Source of the DNA: Heterorhizobium halophytocola
Lineage (GTDB): Bacteria; Pseudomonadota; Alphaproteobacteria; Rhizobiales; Rhizobiaceae
Reading direction: 5' to 3'
Assembly: GCF_017873095.1 (NCBI RefSeq)
Contig: NZ_JAGGJU010000009.1
Span: 186,001-250,000, forward strand
DNA: 64,000 nucleotides
Positions 21,236-30,246 of this stretch are shown here, piece by piece; the stretch's first letter is position 1; the number at the start of each line of letters is the position of its first letter. Made by a program: the position numbers and the translations under genes. The notes beneath the pieces were generated by a model that searched no databases, was not told where the DNA came from, and worked only from the letters and a program-made list of their open reading frames with translations.

Positions 21236-21325
21236 GGAGAGGTGGCTGAGAGGTCGAAAGCACCGCACTCGAAATGCGGCATACGGGCAACCGTATCGTG
21301 GGTTCGAATCCCACCCTCTCCGCCA
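21236..21325 (+). tRNA. tRNA-Ser (anticodon CGA)
   Basis: This is a 90-nucleotide class II tRNA with encoded CCA. The acceptor stem GGAGAGG (21236-21242) pairs with CCTCTCC (21315-21321). The anticodon stem CCGCA/TGCGG encloses CTCGAAA, so the anticodon at 21270-21272 is CGA and reads UCG. The long variable arm and TTCGAATC T-loop are as expected for serine tRNA. It stands alone, between rplU and the PAN-domain gene. Confidence 0.97.
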
Positions 21326-21401
21326 TTGATTTTCATGTCCACACCGAAGACATAGGTAACACCTTCCCTCCTTCTGCGCCTGACGGACCGCATCGGTGCG
21401 A

Positions 21402-22619
21402 TCAGTCGAGGTCGATGATCTTTGCAGGGGTGTAGCTTTGCGGCGTCTTGATGCCGCTGACCATGCCCTTTTGCGCCCGCGGGGTGCCGGTGGTTCCCTT
21501 CAGCCAGCATTCCTTTCGCGCCCGGACATAGGTGAAGGCGAGGCAGCGCTTGTTGTCGATGCAGGCGAGACGGCATTGCAGCGGTGTCGTGGCCTGGCGC
21601 TCCGGACCGGTGGCAAGATCGCCGCCCGGCAGGTCGATGTCGTCGAACAGGGCCTCATGCGGATCGATCGTGCCGATGGTGAAGGGGAGCGGATCGGCCT
21701 GCGCGCCGCCCAGCACCATGCCCGACAGGGCCACCGCATTCCCGTCGACGCGGCCATAGCCCGACTTCAAAAAACAGTTCGGCCCGCGCTTGATGTTCGG
21801 GTTGACGTTGAAGGTGAAGGCCTTGCACTGACCGCGCATGATGGCGCATTGCTGGGCGCAGTCGCCGGCTTCGGCCACACGGCGCGCGTCGATGTCGTCG
21901 CCAAAAAGATCGAGACCCGTGTAGATCGCGATGCGATCCGGGCGTTTGGGTGCTTCGTTGGGCGGCAGCGAGGCTTCAGACAGCGCGGATGCCGGACCCT
22001 GTCGCGTCATGGCGAGATCCGCCGTCGATCTTGCCAGGGTCTCCCGCGATAGCGCCTCGGCCGTCCTGTCGAGATGATAGCGCTCGATTTCCGCGGCTGA
22101 GAAGACATGCATCTCGTTCGGCGGCGTCTTGAACATCACGCTCATCACCTCGGCCGGCGTATCGAACCGGCCGAGAACGTCGATGATATCGGATATGGTC
22201 AGCTGCGCGCCGACAAGATCCGCGGACTGGGAGGAGATCTGGTGGACTCCGAGTTCACCGTCGGCCAGCCGTGCGGTTCCCGCCAGAAACACATAGGCGC
22301 AGGCCGAATAGCAGCCGCTCTGCTTCGGGATATAGGTCGCAAGTCCTCGCTGGTGAATATCGTCGGCAATCAGCAGCCCCATCTGGACACTGCCGCCGGG
22401 GCTGTTGAGCGCCACCGCTTTCGCCTGCGGTGCGGCCTCCAGGATGCGCCGGAAATTCAGCGCGGAACCGACGTCGATTTCGCCGTTGAGCACGATCAGG
22501 TCGGGCTGGCTATCGTCGACCGAGAAAGGCCCGAACGTCTTTTCCGCAGCCACAGCGCTGCAGAATGAAGACACCGACAGCAGAATGCTTGCTAACGCGA
22601 GACCAAGCCGATTACGCAT
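21402..22619 (-). CDS. Secreted ClpP-like domain protein with two PAN/Apple domains
   Basis: This 405-residue exported protein has a signal peptide (MRNRLGLALASILLSVSS, cleavage near AVAAEK). It continues with a ClpP/crotonase-like 'predicted periplasmic' domain (COG3904 type): LNSPGGSV, then SGCYSACAYVF with the probable serine nucleophile, then ELGVHQIS with the histidine. Two cysteine-rich PAN/Apple modules follow (CAQQCAIMRGQCKAFTFN; CRLACIDNKRCLAFTYV). PAN modules usually bind proteins or glycans. The start at 22619 is chosen for the clean signal peptide; ATGs at 22646 and 22718 are possible but not preferred. The biological role is unknown; peptidase activity would be inference. Confidence 0.85.
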   Translation of the reverse strand: MRNRLGLALASILLSVSSFCSAVAAEKTFGPFSVDDSQPDLIVLNGEIDVGSALNFRRILEAAPQAKAVALNSPGGSVQMGLLIADDIHQRGLATYIPKQSGCYSACAYVFLAGTARLADGELGVHQISSQSADLVGAQLTISDIIDVLGRFDTPAEVMSVMFKTPPNEMHVFSAAEIERYHLDRTAEALSRETLARSTADLAMTRQGPASALSEASLPPNEAPKRPDRIAIYTGLDLFGDDIDARRVAEAGDCAQQCAIMRGQCKAFTFNVNPNIKRGPNCFLKSGYGRVDGNAVALSGMVLGGAQADPLPFTIGTIDPHEALFDDIDLPGGDLATGPERQATTPLQCRLACIDNKRCLAFTYVRARKECWLKGTTGTPRAQKGMVSGIKTPQSYTPAKIIDLD

Positions 22620-23081
22620 GAGGACAGACCCTTTACCCGATGCCATCAAACTATAGTGGCCGTCCGGCCGCAAGCCTGGATTCCTTTCAAATGCGATCGC
22701 CGCGGATCGGGTGGGCAACGTCGCGCATCGCTTTCGGAGACAGCCGTGACGCTCCTCTTAGGGAATTCCGGGCTTGGTCGTCGAAACCGGAGGGAATCCT
22801 GGCTGTGGTCATTCGGGGATTTTGACCGGTGCGGGCAGCGCGGGGCCTTGCAGGAGCACCGGTCCTTTGGCCTGGTGCTCCCGCCTGCCGGACGCCGAGC
22901 CAAGGAGAGCCCCTGGCCATGAATTTTAGGCAAAATCCGCGAGAGACCGGGCCGCCTTCGAATAACCAAATCGAATAATTCAATTCCAACTATAATAACA
23001 AATTATATTGCAGTGCAGCAGCGGCCGTGAAATCATCCCTCCAACGACAAGCCGGAAAACCGGCACTTCCAGTAGGAGAAC
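22620..23081 (+). other. Divergent intergenic region upstream of the hydantoin operon
   Basis: This is 462 bases between the oppositely oriented PAN-domain gene and the substrate-binding protein gene. The 3' part (about 22960-23015) is strikingly AT-rich, has TATAAT at 22991 and an inverted repeat described separately. The remainder shows no supported coding sequence. Confidence 0.55.
22991..23007 (+). promoter_or_regulatory. Inverted repeat TATAAT-N5-ATTATA, candidate promoter/LysR site
   Basis: TATAAT at 22991-22996 and its reverse complement ATTATA at 23002-23007 form a perfect 6-base dyad. The left arm doubles as a consensus -10 hexamer, but no clear -35 lies 17 bases upstream. T-N11-A geometry within the dyad is compatible with a LysR-type site, and a LysR gene ends this operon. 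The link is inferred. Confidence 0.35.
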
Positions 23082-23930
23082 ATGATGACTTTTCTGAAGA
23101 AATCCGGCCTTGCCGGGTTGTCGATGCTGATTGCCCTGTCGACGGCGCATGCCGAAGGGACGATCAAGACGGCGCTTGACGGAACCTTCGCCCCGCATGC
23201 GATGCCGACCCTCGACGGCAAGGTCGAAGGCTTCAATGTCGATCTCGTCAATCTGATCGGCGCGCGGCTGGGCAAGACGGTCGACCTCACCGCCGCGCAG
23301 TTTTCCGGCCTGATCCCGGCGCTGCAGGCCGGGACCTACGACTTCCTCGCGGCACCGGTGACGGTCACCAAGGAACGCAGCGCCAACATGCTGTTTACCG
23401 AAGGCTTCATGGATACCAATTTCGGCTTTCTGGTCGCCGCGGGTGCCCCCGACTTCACCAAGCTGGAAGACTTCAAGGGCAAGACCATCGCCGTCAACAA
23501 GGGCTCCGCCTATGAGAGCTTCCTGAACGAGAAGGCCGGCGAATACGGCTGGAAGGTCGAGAGCTACGGCACCAATACCGACGCCGTGGCCGCCGTCACC
23601 TCGGGCCGCGCCGACGCCAATCTGGCTGGTGCCACCGTGGTGGCCTGGGCCGCCAAGAAGAACCCGCAGGTCAAGCTGTCCTACGAATATCCGACCGGCC
23701 TCGTCTGGGGCCTGGCCTTTCGCAAGGACGACGTCGAGGGCCGCAACTTGGTCGACAAGGCGATCGAGTGCCTGAAGATCGACGGCTCGATGGCCAAGCT
23801 TTCGGAAAAGTGGTTCGGCGTGACGCCGAAGGAGGGCACGACGATCATCACGCCGACAAAGGGCTACGGGGTGCCGGGCTTCGACGGCTATGTCGATGAC
23901 GATCACAAGCCGAGCTGCGCGTTGAACTGA
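23082..23930 (+). CDS. Polar amino acid-type ABC transporter substrate-binding protein
   Basis: This 282-residue periplasmic binding protein (SBP_bac_3 family) has a signal peptide ending STAHAEG. The ligand-binding core has [20 protein letters not shown] and [20 protein letters not shown], typical of amino-acid receptors. It is the first gene of an operon with ATPase, two permeases, carbamoylase, hydantoinase and racemase, which suggests capture of a hydantoin, N-carbamoyl amino acid or similar small amide. The ligand itself cannot be read from sequence. A purine-rich AGGAGAAC precedes the ATG at 23082; a second ATG follows directly. Confidence 0.9.
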   Translation: MMTFLKKSGLAGLSMLIALSTAHAEGTIKTALDGTFAPHAMPTLDGKVEGFNVDLVNLIGARLGKTVDLTAAQFSGLIPALQAGTYDFLAAPVTVTKERSANMLFTEGFMDTNFGFLVAAGAPDFTKLEDFKGKTIAVNKGSAYESFLNEKAGEYGWKVESYGTNTDAVAAVTSGRADANLAGATVVAWAAKKNPQVKLSYEYPTGLVWGLAFRKDDVEGRNLVDKAIECLKIDGSMAKLSEKWFGVTPKEGTTIITPTKGYGVPGFDGYVDDDHKPSCALN

Positions 23931-23995
23931 CACATCGAACCGGTTGCCGCGGTCCTCACCGTGGCACAAGACCGCTGCAACCGGCTGGAGCCTTC

Positions 23996-24739
23996 ATGAG
24001 CAACCGCCCCATGCTTGAGATCGTCGCGCTGGAAAAGCGCTTCGGCAGCACGCAGGTCCTGCGCGACATCCATCTGAAAGTGCCGCAAGGCGAACTGGTC
24101 TTCGTCATCGGCCCCTCCGGATCGGGCAAGAGCACCATGCTGCGCTGCTGCAACCGGCTGGAAGAGCCGAGCGGCGGCGACATCCTGATCGACGGCCGCA
24201 ACATCATGGCCGGCACCACACGCGACCTCAACCGCATGCGGCTGCAGGTCGGCATGGTGTTCCAGGGCTTCCATCTCTATCCGCACATGACCGTGCTGAG
24301 GAACATCACGCTCGCCCAGCGCAAGGCGCTGAAGCGCAGCGATGAAGAGGCGAAGGCGCGGGCGATGGACATGCTCGAACAGGTGGGGCTCGCCCACAAG
24401 GCAGAGGCCTATCCGGGCGAACTCTCCGGCGGCCAGCAGCAGCGCGTGGCGATCGCCAGGGCGTTGGCGCTCGATCCCAAGGTGATGCTGTTCGACGAGC
24501 CGACCTCGGCGCTCGACCCCGAACTGGTCGGCTCCGTGCTGACGGTGATGAAGGGCCTGAAGGCCAAGGGCATGACCATGCTGGTGGTCAGCCATGAAAT
24601 GGGTTTTGCCCGCGAGACGGCCGACAGGGTGATCTTCATGGATGGCGGGGTCGTCGTCGAGGAGGGCACGCCCGACGAGATCTTCGGCGCGCCGAAGGTG
24701 GAGCGCACCCGCGCCTTCCTGTCGCGCGTGGCGAGATAG
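23996..24739 (+). CDS. Polar amino acid-type ABC transporter ATP-binding protein
   Basis: This 247-residue ATPase subunit of the importer has Walker [10 protein letters not shown], the Q-loop [13 protein letters not shown], signature [15 protein letters not shown], Walker [15 protein letters not shown] and H-loop VVSHEM, all intact. It is a GlnQ/HisP type. It follows the binding protein by 65 bases and precedes the first permease by 12 bases. Confidence 0.95.
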   Translation: MSNRPMLEIVALEKRFGSTQVLRDIHLKVPQGELVFVIGPSGSGKSTMLRCCNRLEEPSGGDILIDGRNIMAGTTRDLNRMRLQVGMVFQGFHLYPHMTVLRNITLAQRKALKRSDEEAKARAMDMLEQVGLAHKAEAYPGELSGGQQQRVAIARALALDPKVMLFDEPTSALDPELVGSVLTVMKGLKAKGMTMLVVSHEMGFARETADRVIFMDGGVVVEEGTPDEIFGAPKVERTRAFLSRVAR

Positions 24740-24751
24740 GACGGCTGGAGA

Positions 24752-25432
24752 ATGGACCGCTTTCTCGACACCTTCTTCAACCCCGCCATGCTCAGGACCT
24801 ATGCGCCGGCGGTGATCGACGGCGTCTGGGTGACGCTGGCGATCGCGCTTGCCGTCATTCTCGCCGGACTGGCGCTCGGCCTGGTGCTGGCCTGCCTGCG
24901 CACCTATGGACACCGCCCGGTCAATGTCCTGATCATCTGCTTTGCCGACATCTTTCGCGCCTTGCCGCCGCTGGTGCTGATCCTGCTGATCTATTTCGGC
25001 CTGCCCTCGGCCGGCATCCGGCTGTCGGGTCCGATGGTGCTGTTCATCGTGCTGGCGCTGACGCTGGCCGCCTTCGCCGAGGAGATCTTCTGGGCCGGCT
25101 TCGCCTCGATCGAAAGGGGCCAGTGGGAGGCGGGGATCGCGACCGGTCTCGGCTTCACCCGCACCCTCATCCATGTGGCCCTGCCGCAGGCAACCCGGCT
25201 CGCCACGCCGCCGCTGATCAATCGGGTGCTGGCGATTACCAAGATGACGGCGCTCGGTTCCGTCATCGGGGTCTCGGAAATCCTCTCTGCCGCCATGTCG
25301 GCCCAGAGCTTTTCCGGCAGTGCCACGCCGCTGACGCTGGCAGCGATTGCCTATCTGGTGATCTTCCTGCCCTTCGTCTTCGCCGCCCGGTGGATGGAAG
25401 CGCGGCAGAACCGGAAGGGACGTGCGGCATGA
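24752..25432 (+). CDS. Polar amino acid-type ABC transporter permease (first)
   Basis: This 226-residue inner-membrane permease of the HisM/GlnP type has about five hydrophobic segments and the EAA loop EAGIATGLGFTRTLIHVALPQA that contacts the ATPase. It pairs with the next permease to form a heterodimeric channel. Its stop overlaps the second permease as ATGA. Confidence 0.93.
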   Translation: MDRFLDTFFNPAMLRTYAPAVIDGVWVTLAIALAVILAGLALGLVLACLRTYGHRPVNVLIICFADIFRALPPLVLILLIYFGLPSAGIRLSGPMVLFIVLALTLAAFAEEIFWAGFASIERGQWEAGIATGLGFTRTLIHVALPQATRLATPPLINRVLAITKMTALGSVIGVSEILSAAMSAQSFSGSATPLTLAAIAYLVIFLPFVFAARWMEARQNRKGRAA

Positions 25433-26094
25433 ACGGCGTCATCGACCAGTTCTTCAATCTCGAGATCATGCGCCAGTCGCTGCCGATCCTGATGAAGGGA
25501 TTGTGGATGACGGCGAAGCTCTGCGCCACGGTGGTTCTGCTCGGCCTGGTGGGCGGGCTCTTCGTGGCGCTCGCGACCCTGAGCCGGCATCCGCTGCTGC
25601 GCTATCCGGCGATCGTCTTCGTCGACATCTTTCGCGCCATGCCGCCGCTGGTGCTGCTGATCTTTCTCTATTCCGGCCTGCCCTTTGCCGGCATGCGGGT
25701 CTCGCCCTTTGCCGCCGTGGCACTGGCCTTCTTTCTCAACAACTCCTCCTATTATGCCGAGGTCTACCGCGCCGGCATCCTGTCGGTGGCAAGGGGGCAA
25801 TGGGAAGCGGCCTCGTCCACCGGGCTCAGCCGTACCCAGGCGCTGACCTATGTGATCCTGCCGCAGGCGGTGCGCAATGTGCTGCCGGATCTGCTGTCGA
25901 ACACGGTGGAAGTGGTCAAGCTCACCTCGCTTGCCTCGGTCGTATCGCTCGGCGAACTGCTCTACAGCGCCAATATGGCGCGCTCGATCACCTACAATGC
26001 CTCGCCGCTGGTTCTGGCGGCGCTCATCTATCTCGTCCTGCTCTGGCCCCTGGTCCGGCTCGTCAGCCGCTTCCAGCGACGGCTTGCCGCATGA
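25429..26094 (+). CDS. Polar amino acid-type ABC transporter permease (second)
   Basis: This 221-residue HisM-type permease starts MNGVIDQFFNLEIM. The EAA loop EAASSTGLSRTQALTYVILPQA is intact. The ATG at 25429 overlaps the previous stop, which fixes the start; the upstream open frame lies within the first permease. It ends 25 bases before the carbamoylase start, within the same operon. Confidence 0.93.
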   Translation: MNGVIDQFFNLEIMRQSLPILMKGLWMTAKLCATVVLLGLVGGLFVALATLSRHPLLRYPAIVFVDIFRAMPPLVLLIFLYSGLPFAGMRVSPFAAVALAFFLNNSSYYAEVYRAGILSVARGQWEAASSTGLSRTQALTYVILPQAVRNVLPDLLSNTVEVVKLTSLASVVSLGELLYSANMARSITYNASPLVLAALIYLVLLWPLVRLVSRFQRRLAA

Positions 26095-26119
26095 CGATCG
26101 CGACCGGAAAGGACATTCC

Positions 26120-27046
26120 ATGACCCGCATGATCATCGCCGGTGCCCAGCTGGGCGCCATCCAGAAGGCCGATACCCGTGAAGCCGTCGTCAAGCGGATG
26201 ATCGCACTGATGAATGCGGCGCATGCCAAGGGGGCCGACATGATCGTCTATCCCGAACTGGCGCTCACCACCTTCTTTCCGCGCTGGTACATGCCCGACT
26301 GGAACGAGGTCGATACCTGGTTCGAGCGCGAGATGCCGAACGGCGCGACCATGCCGCTATTCGACCGGGCCCGGGATCTCGGCATGGCGATGACCTTCGG
26401 CTATGCCGAACTGACGCCGGACGGCCACCGCTTCAACACCTCGATCCTGACCGACCGCAAGGGTGCCATCGTCGGCAAATATCGCAAGGTGCATCTGCCG
26501 GGGCATGTCGACTACGATACCGAACGCGCCTTCCAGCACATGGAGAAGCGTTATTTCGAGCCCGGCGATCTCGGCTTCAATGTCTGGCGCAACGAAGGCG
26601 TGATCATGGGCATGGCGATCTGCAATGACCGCCGCTGGCCGGAGACCTTCCGCTGCCTCGGGCTGCAGGGGGTGGAACTGGTGACGATCGGCTACAACAC
26701 ACCCTCGGTCAACAGCCAGATGAGTGCGGAGGGCCTCGAAAAGCGGTTGTTCCACTCCGACCTGTCGCTGCAGTCGGGCGCCTACCAGAACGCCACCTTC
26801 GTCGCCGGCATCGCCAAGGCGGGGGTGGAGGACGGCCATCCGCTGATGGGCGGCTCGATCATCGTCGATCCCGACGGCTTCGTGCTGGCCCGCGCCGAGA
26901 CGGAGGAGGACGAACTGATCGTGGCCGACTGCGATTTCGACAAATGCGCCTTCGGCAAGACGACGATTTTCGATTTCGAGCGTCACCGGCGTATAGAACA
27001 TTACGGTCGCATCACGTCGCAGACGGGCGCGATCATCGAGGTTTGA
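26120..27046 (+). CDS. N-carbamoyl-D-amino acid hydrolase (nitrilase superfamily)
   Basis: This 308-residue carbon-nitrogen hydrolase closely resembles Agrobacterium D-carbamoylase, which converts N-carbamoyl-D-amino acids to D-amino acids, CO2 and ammonia. The catalytic triad is present: E46 (YPELALT), K123 (KYRKVHLPGH) and C168 (AICNDRRWPE). The KVHLPGH and YNTPSVNS contexts are characteristic of this subgroup, and the length is the family's norm. It lies between the ABC permeases and the hydantoinase, giving the downstream step of hydantoin breakdown. The start follows an AAAGGA at proper spacing; an ATG at 26091 would add ten residues. Confidence 0.9.
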   Translation: MTRMIIAGAQLGAIQKADTREAVVKRMIALMNAAHAKGADMIVYPELALTTFFPRWYMPDWNEVDTWFEREMPNGATMPLFDRARDLGMAMTFGYAELTPDGHRFNTSILTDRKGAIVGKYRKVHLPGHVDYDTERAFQHMEKRYFEPGDLGFNVWRNEGVIMGMAICNDRRWPETFRCLGLQGVELVTIGYNTPSVNSQMSAEGLEKRLFHSDLSLQSGAYQNATFVAGIAKAGVEDGHPLMGGSIIVDPDGFVLARAETEEDELIVADCDFDKCAFGKTTIFDFERHRRIEHYGRITSQTGAIIEV

Positions 27047-27059
27047 GGAGAGCGGCACG

Positions 27060-28520
27060 ATGACGCATTTCGAGACGGTCATTCACGGCGGCACGGTCGT
27101 CACCGCGGGCGAAAGTTTCAAGGGAGACATCGGCATCAGCGATGGCCGGATCGCTGCGGTGGCCGATACGCTGGCCGGTGGCGACCGGCGGATCGATGCC
27201 GGCGGGCGGCTGGTTCTTCCGGGCGGCATCGAGGCCCACTGCCATATCGCCCAGGAAAGCTCGTCCGGCGTGATGACCGCCGATGACTATTATTCCGGCT
27301 CGGTCTCGGCGGCCTTCGGCGGCAATTCGACCTTCGTTCCCTTCGCCGCCCAGCATCGCGGACAGTCGATCGCCTCGGTGATCGAAACCTATGACGGGCG
27401 CGCAGCGCCCAATTCGGTGCTCGACTATTCCTATCACCTGATCATTTCCGACCCGACCGCCGAGGTGCTGGCCGAACTGCCGGGCGTGTTCGCGCGCGGC
27501 ATTACCTCGTTCAAGGTCTTCATGACCTATGACCTGATGAATATCGGTGATGCCGGCATGCTCGATATCCTGACCATCGCCAAGGCGCATGGGGCGCTCA
27601 CCATGGTGCATGCGGAAAACAACGAGATGGTGAAATGGATGAACCGGCGCCTTGCAGCCGCCGGCCTCACCGCACCGAAATACCACGCGCCGAGCCGGCC
27701 CGAACTTGCGGAAGAGGAGGCGATCAACCGCGCGATCTCCCTTGCCAAGCTCGTCGATGCCGCCCTGTTCATCGTCCATGTCTCGACCAGGGGCGGGGCC
27801 GAGATCGTGCGCCGTGAGAAACTGGCCGGGGCAAAGCTGTTTGCCGAGACATGCCCGCAATATCTGGCACTGACCCGCGCCGCTCTCGACCGCCCCGGCA
27901 TGGAGGGGGCGAAATATATCTGCTCGCCACCGCTTCGCGACACGGCGACCCAGGATGTCCTATGGAGCCATATCCGCGCCGGCACGTTCGAGAGCGTGTC
28001 GTCCGATCACGCGCCCTACAGGGCCGATGCGACCGGCAAGTTCCTGAACGGTGCCGACGCAGCCTATCCGAAGATCGCCAACGGCATGCCGGGCATTGCC
28101 ATGCGGCTGCCCTATCTGTTTTCCGAAGGGGTTCTGAAGGGGCGGATCACGCTTGCCGACTTCGTCCGTCTGTCGAGCACGAATGCGGCACGGGTGTTCG
28201 GGCTGGACCGCAAGGGCGCAATCGCCCCCGGCTTCGACGCCGATATCGCCATCTGGAATCCGCAGGAATCCCGTCGCGTGACGCAGCCGATGCAGCACGA
28301 CAACATGGATTACACGCCGTTCGAAGGAATGGAGATCACCGGCTGGCCCGAAACGGTGATGAACCACGGTCGCATCGTGGTCGACAAGGGCGAGCTGCGG
28401 GCCAAGCCCGGCAGCGGGCGCTTCATTGCCCGCAAACCGGTCGACACAGGCGCCATGCCCGGCCACAGGGCCGTCGAATTCGATGTCGTCGCCGGCTACG
28501 GTCAGGAGATCGCGCCATGA
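27060..28520 (+). CDS. Hydantoinase / dihydropyrimidinase-type amidohydrolase
   Basis: This 486-residue cyclic amidohydrolase opens hydantoin or dihydropyrimidine rings to N-carbamoyl products. All six ligands of the binuclear metal centre are found: H60 and H62 (EAHCHIAQ), the carbamylated K152 (TSFKVFMTYD), H184 (MVHAEN), H240 (FIVHVS) and D316 (SSDHAPY). The N- and C-terminal beta-sandwich segments are also complete. The HCHIAQ variant, instead of the usual HTHLD, is seen in a hydantoinase-like subgroup, so the precise substrate may differ from dihydrouracil. AGGAG lies before the start. It overlaps the racemase gene as ATGA. Confidence 0.92.
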   Translation: MTHFETVIHGGTVVTAGESFKGDIGISDGRIAAVADTLAGGDRRIDAGGRLVLPGGIEAHCHIAQESSSGVMTADDYYSGSVSAAFGGNSTFVPFAAQHRGQSIASVIETYDGRAAPNSVLDYSYHLIISDPTAEVLAELPGVFARGITSFKVFMTYDLMNIGDAGMLDILTIAKAHGALTMVHAENNEMVKWMNRRLAAAGLTAPKYHAPSRPELAEEEAINRAISLAKLVDAALFIVHVSTRGGAEIVRREKLAGAKLFAETCPQYLALTRAALDRPGMEGAKYICSPPLRDTATQDVLWSHIRAGTFESVSSDHAPYRADATGKFLNGADAAYPKIANGMPGIAMRLPYLFSEGVLKGRITLADFVRLSSTNAARVFGLDRKGAIAPGFDADIAIWNPQESRRVTQPMQHDNMDYTPFEGMEITGWPETVMNHGRIVVDKGELRAKPGSGRFIARKPVDTGAMPGHRAVEFDVVAGYGQEIAP

Positions 28521-29191
28521 CCGCGACGCCGCTCGGACCGATCCTGGTGATCAACCCGAACAGTTCGGAAATGGTCACCGAAGGCTTGCGCGCGGCGCTG
28601 GCCGGATTTGCTCTGGACAGGGGGCCGGCAATCGAATGCGTGACGATCCCCCATGGCCCGCCCGGCGTGGTGACGCAGCGCGAGGTGGACGAGGCCTCGC
28701 TGAATGTCGCTGATGTGATCGCGGCACGCCCGGATGCATCGGCCTATGTGATTGCCTGCTACTCGCAGCCCGGCCTGGATCTCGGCCGCTCGATCACGCC
28801 GAAACCGGTTTACGGCATCCAGGATGCAGGCGCGCTGTCTGCTCTGGCACTCGCCGACACCTTCGGGGTCATCGCCGTTGCCGAGACCTCCATTCCCCGC
28901 CATCTCCGGACCCTGCGCCGACTGGGTATCGACAACCGGCTGGCCGGCGAGGTGGCGCTGGAAGGCAATATCTCGGTCGCCGACAGCGGCCATGGCGAGG
29001 AAAGCTATGCCCAGCTGCTCAAGGCGGCCACGCGGCTGAAGGCGATGGGCGCCGGTGCCATCGTGCTCGGCTGCGCCGGCATGTCGGGCCATTGCCAGTC
29101 CTTGCAGCGTGAACTCGGCATCGCGGTGATCGACCCGACCCAGGCGGCCGTCGCCATGGCGCTCGGCAAGCTTCTGTCCGGTCGCGCATGA
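28517..29191 (+). CDS. Aspartate/glutamate/hydantoin racemase family protein
   Basis: This 224-residue cofactor-independent racemase starts with ILVINPNSSEMVTEGL. It has the two catalytic cysteines C81 (VIACYSQPG) and C186 (VLGCAGMSG). In hydantoin operons this enzyme interconverts D- and L-5-substituted hydantoins, so that a stereospecific hydantoinase and carbamoylase can use both forms. It overlaps the genes on both sides by ATGA, implying coupled translation. Allantoin racemase is an alternative within the same family. Confidence 0.88.
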   Translation: MTATPLGPILVINPNSSEMVTEGLRAALAGFALDRGPAIECVTIPHGPPGVVTQREVDEASLNVADVIAARPDASAYVIACYSQPGLDLGRSITPKPVYGIQDAGALSALALADTFGVIAVAETSIPRHLRTLRRLGIDNRLAGEVALEGNISVADSGHGEESYAQLLKAATRLKAMGAGAIVLGCAGMSGHCQSLQRELGIAVIDPTQAAVAMALGKLLSGRA

Positions 29192-30129
29192 GCGAGGGCG
29201 AGGGACGGCCCGAAATATCGCTGCGCCTGCTCGAAATCTTCGACGCGATCATGCGCTGCGGGACGACGGTGGAGGCGGCCCAGCAGCTTGGCATCTCGCA
29301 GCCGGCGATCTCGAATGGTATCCGCCAGCTGGAAAGCCAGACCGGCGTCACGCTGTTCGAGCGCTTGCACCGCCGGCTGCAGCCGACGGAAGAGGCTGTC
29401 GCCCTGCACGAGGATATCAAGCCGGTGTTCGCGCTGGTGCGCGGCTTTGCTGCGCGCGCGCGGGACATGCGCCAGGGCATGTCGGGTCGTCTCAGGATCA
29501 TCGCCACTCCGCCGCTCGGCCATACGGTCGCGCCGCTCGCCATGCGCCGGTTCCTGAAGAACCGCGACGGCGTCTCGGTGGCCTATGACGTGCGGCGGCT
29601 GGAACATGTGATCGAGGCCGTGCAGAGCGGCCATGCCGATCTCGGCCTAGCGCTCGGCATCGACCGGCATCCGATGGTGAATGTCGAGACGCTCGCGCGC
29701 ACCCACATGGTTGCGGTGCTGCCGGATGCTGCAAGCAGCGAGGACAGCTCGGTCGATGCGCGGTTTCTCGGTTCCAGCGATTTCATCGGGCTGGAAATCG
29801 AATCCCGGCTCGGCCAGATGGTGCGGGCCGCCTTCGAGCGCGACGGCGTCCGCTACCAGCCGCGCGTCGAGGTGCGCTACTGCGCCACGGCCGCCGTGCT
29901 GGTGACGGCCGGCATCGGCACGGCGGTTATCGATCCCTTCACCGCCGCCTTCCAGGGCGCGCCGGGCATGACCGTGCGTTCCTTCCTGCCGCCGATCGAG
30001 ATCGCTGCGGTGATGATCACCCGCAAGGGTGTCCCCCGCTCGCGTTTGCTGCATGCCTTCATCTCCGAGATGAAGACGGCATTGTCCGACTTCCAGGCGG
30101 GCGGCGCCAGGGTGATCGCGGCGCCGTGA
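29188..30129 (+). CDS. LysR family transcriptional regulator of the hydantoin operon
   Basis: This 313-residue LysR regulator has an N-terminal winged helix (residues 10-68, AAQQLGISQPAISNGIRQLE) and a co-inducer-binding domain. It is the last gene of the operon and overlaps the racemase stop by ATGA, so it is made with the enzymes it probably controls. Its inducer may be the imported compound. The AT-rich dyad at 22991-23007 is a candidate binding site. Autoregulation as part of its own operon is inferred. Confidence 0.9.
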   Translation: MSEGEGRPEISLRLLEIFDAIMRCGTTVEAAQQLGISQPAISNGIRQLESQTGVTLFERLHRRLQPTEEAVALHEDIKPVFALVRGFAARARDMRQGMSGRLRIIATPPLGHTVAPLAMRRFLKNRDGVSVAYDVRRLEHVIEAVQSGHADLGLALGIDRHPMVNVETLARTHMVAVLPDAASSEDSSVDARFLGSSDFIGLEIESRLGQMVRAAFERDGVRYQPRVEVRYCATAAVLVTAGIGTAVIDPFTAAFQGAPGMTVRSFLPPIEIAAVMITRKGVPRSRLLHAFISEMKTALSDFQAGGARVIAAP

Positions 30130-30246
30130 GCGCGCCCGATCGCTGTGTTTTGTGCTTTCGGCGCTCGGCCCGGCCGACCGGCGGATCGCGATATGCGCGG
30201 TACAAGGCCGAAGGAATGCGGTGAACTCGTGTTTACCGGACGTGTT

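Noticed and set aside
23903..25174. 423-codon minus-strand frame opposite the amino-acid ABC genes
   Set aside because: Low-complexity Gln/His/Arg-rich composition typical of an antisense shadow; the plus-strand ABC genes have all motifs.
27851..28516. Extended N-terminus of the racemase gene inside the hydantoinase
   Set aside because: The ATG at 28517 overlaps the hydantoinase stop and gives the family's normal start; the upstream part is an out-of-frame shadow.
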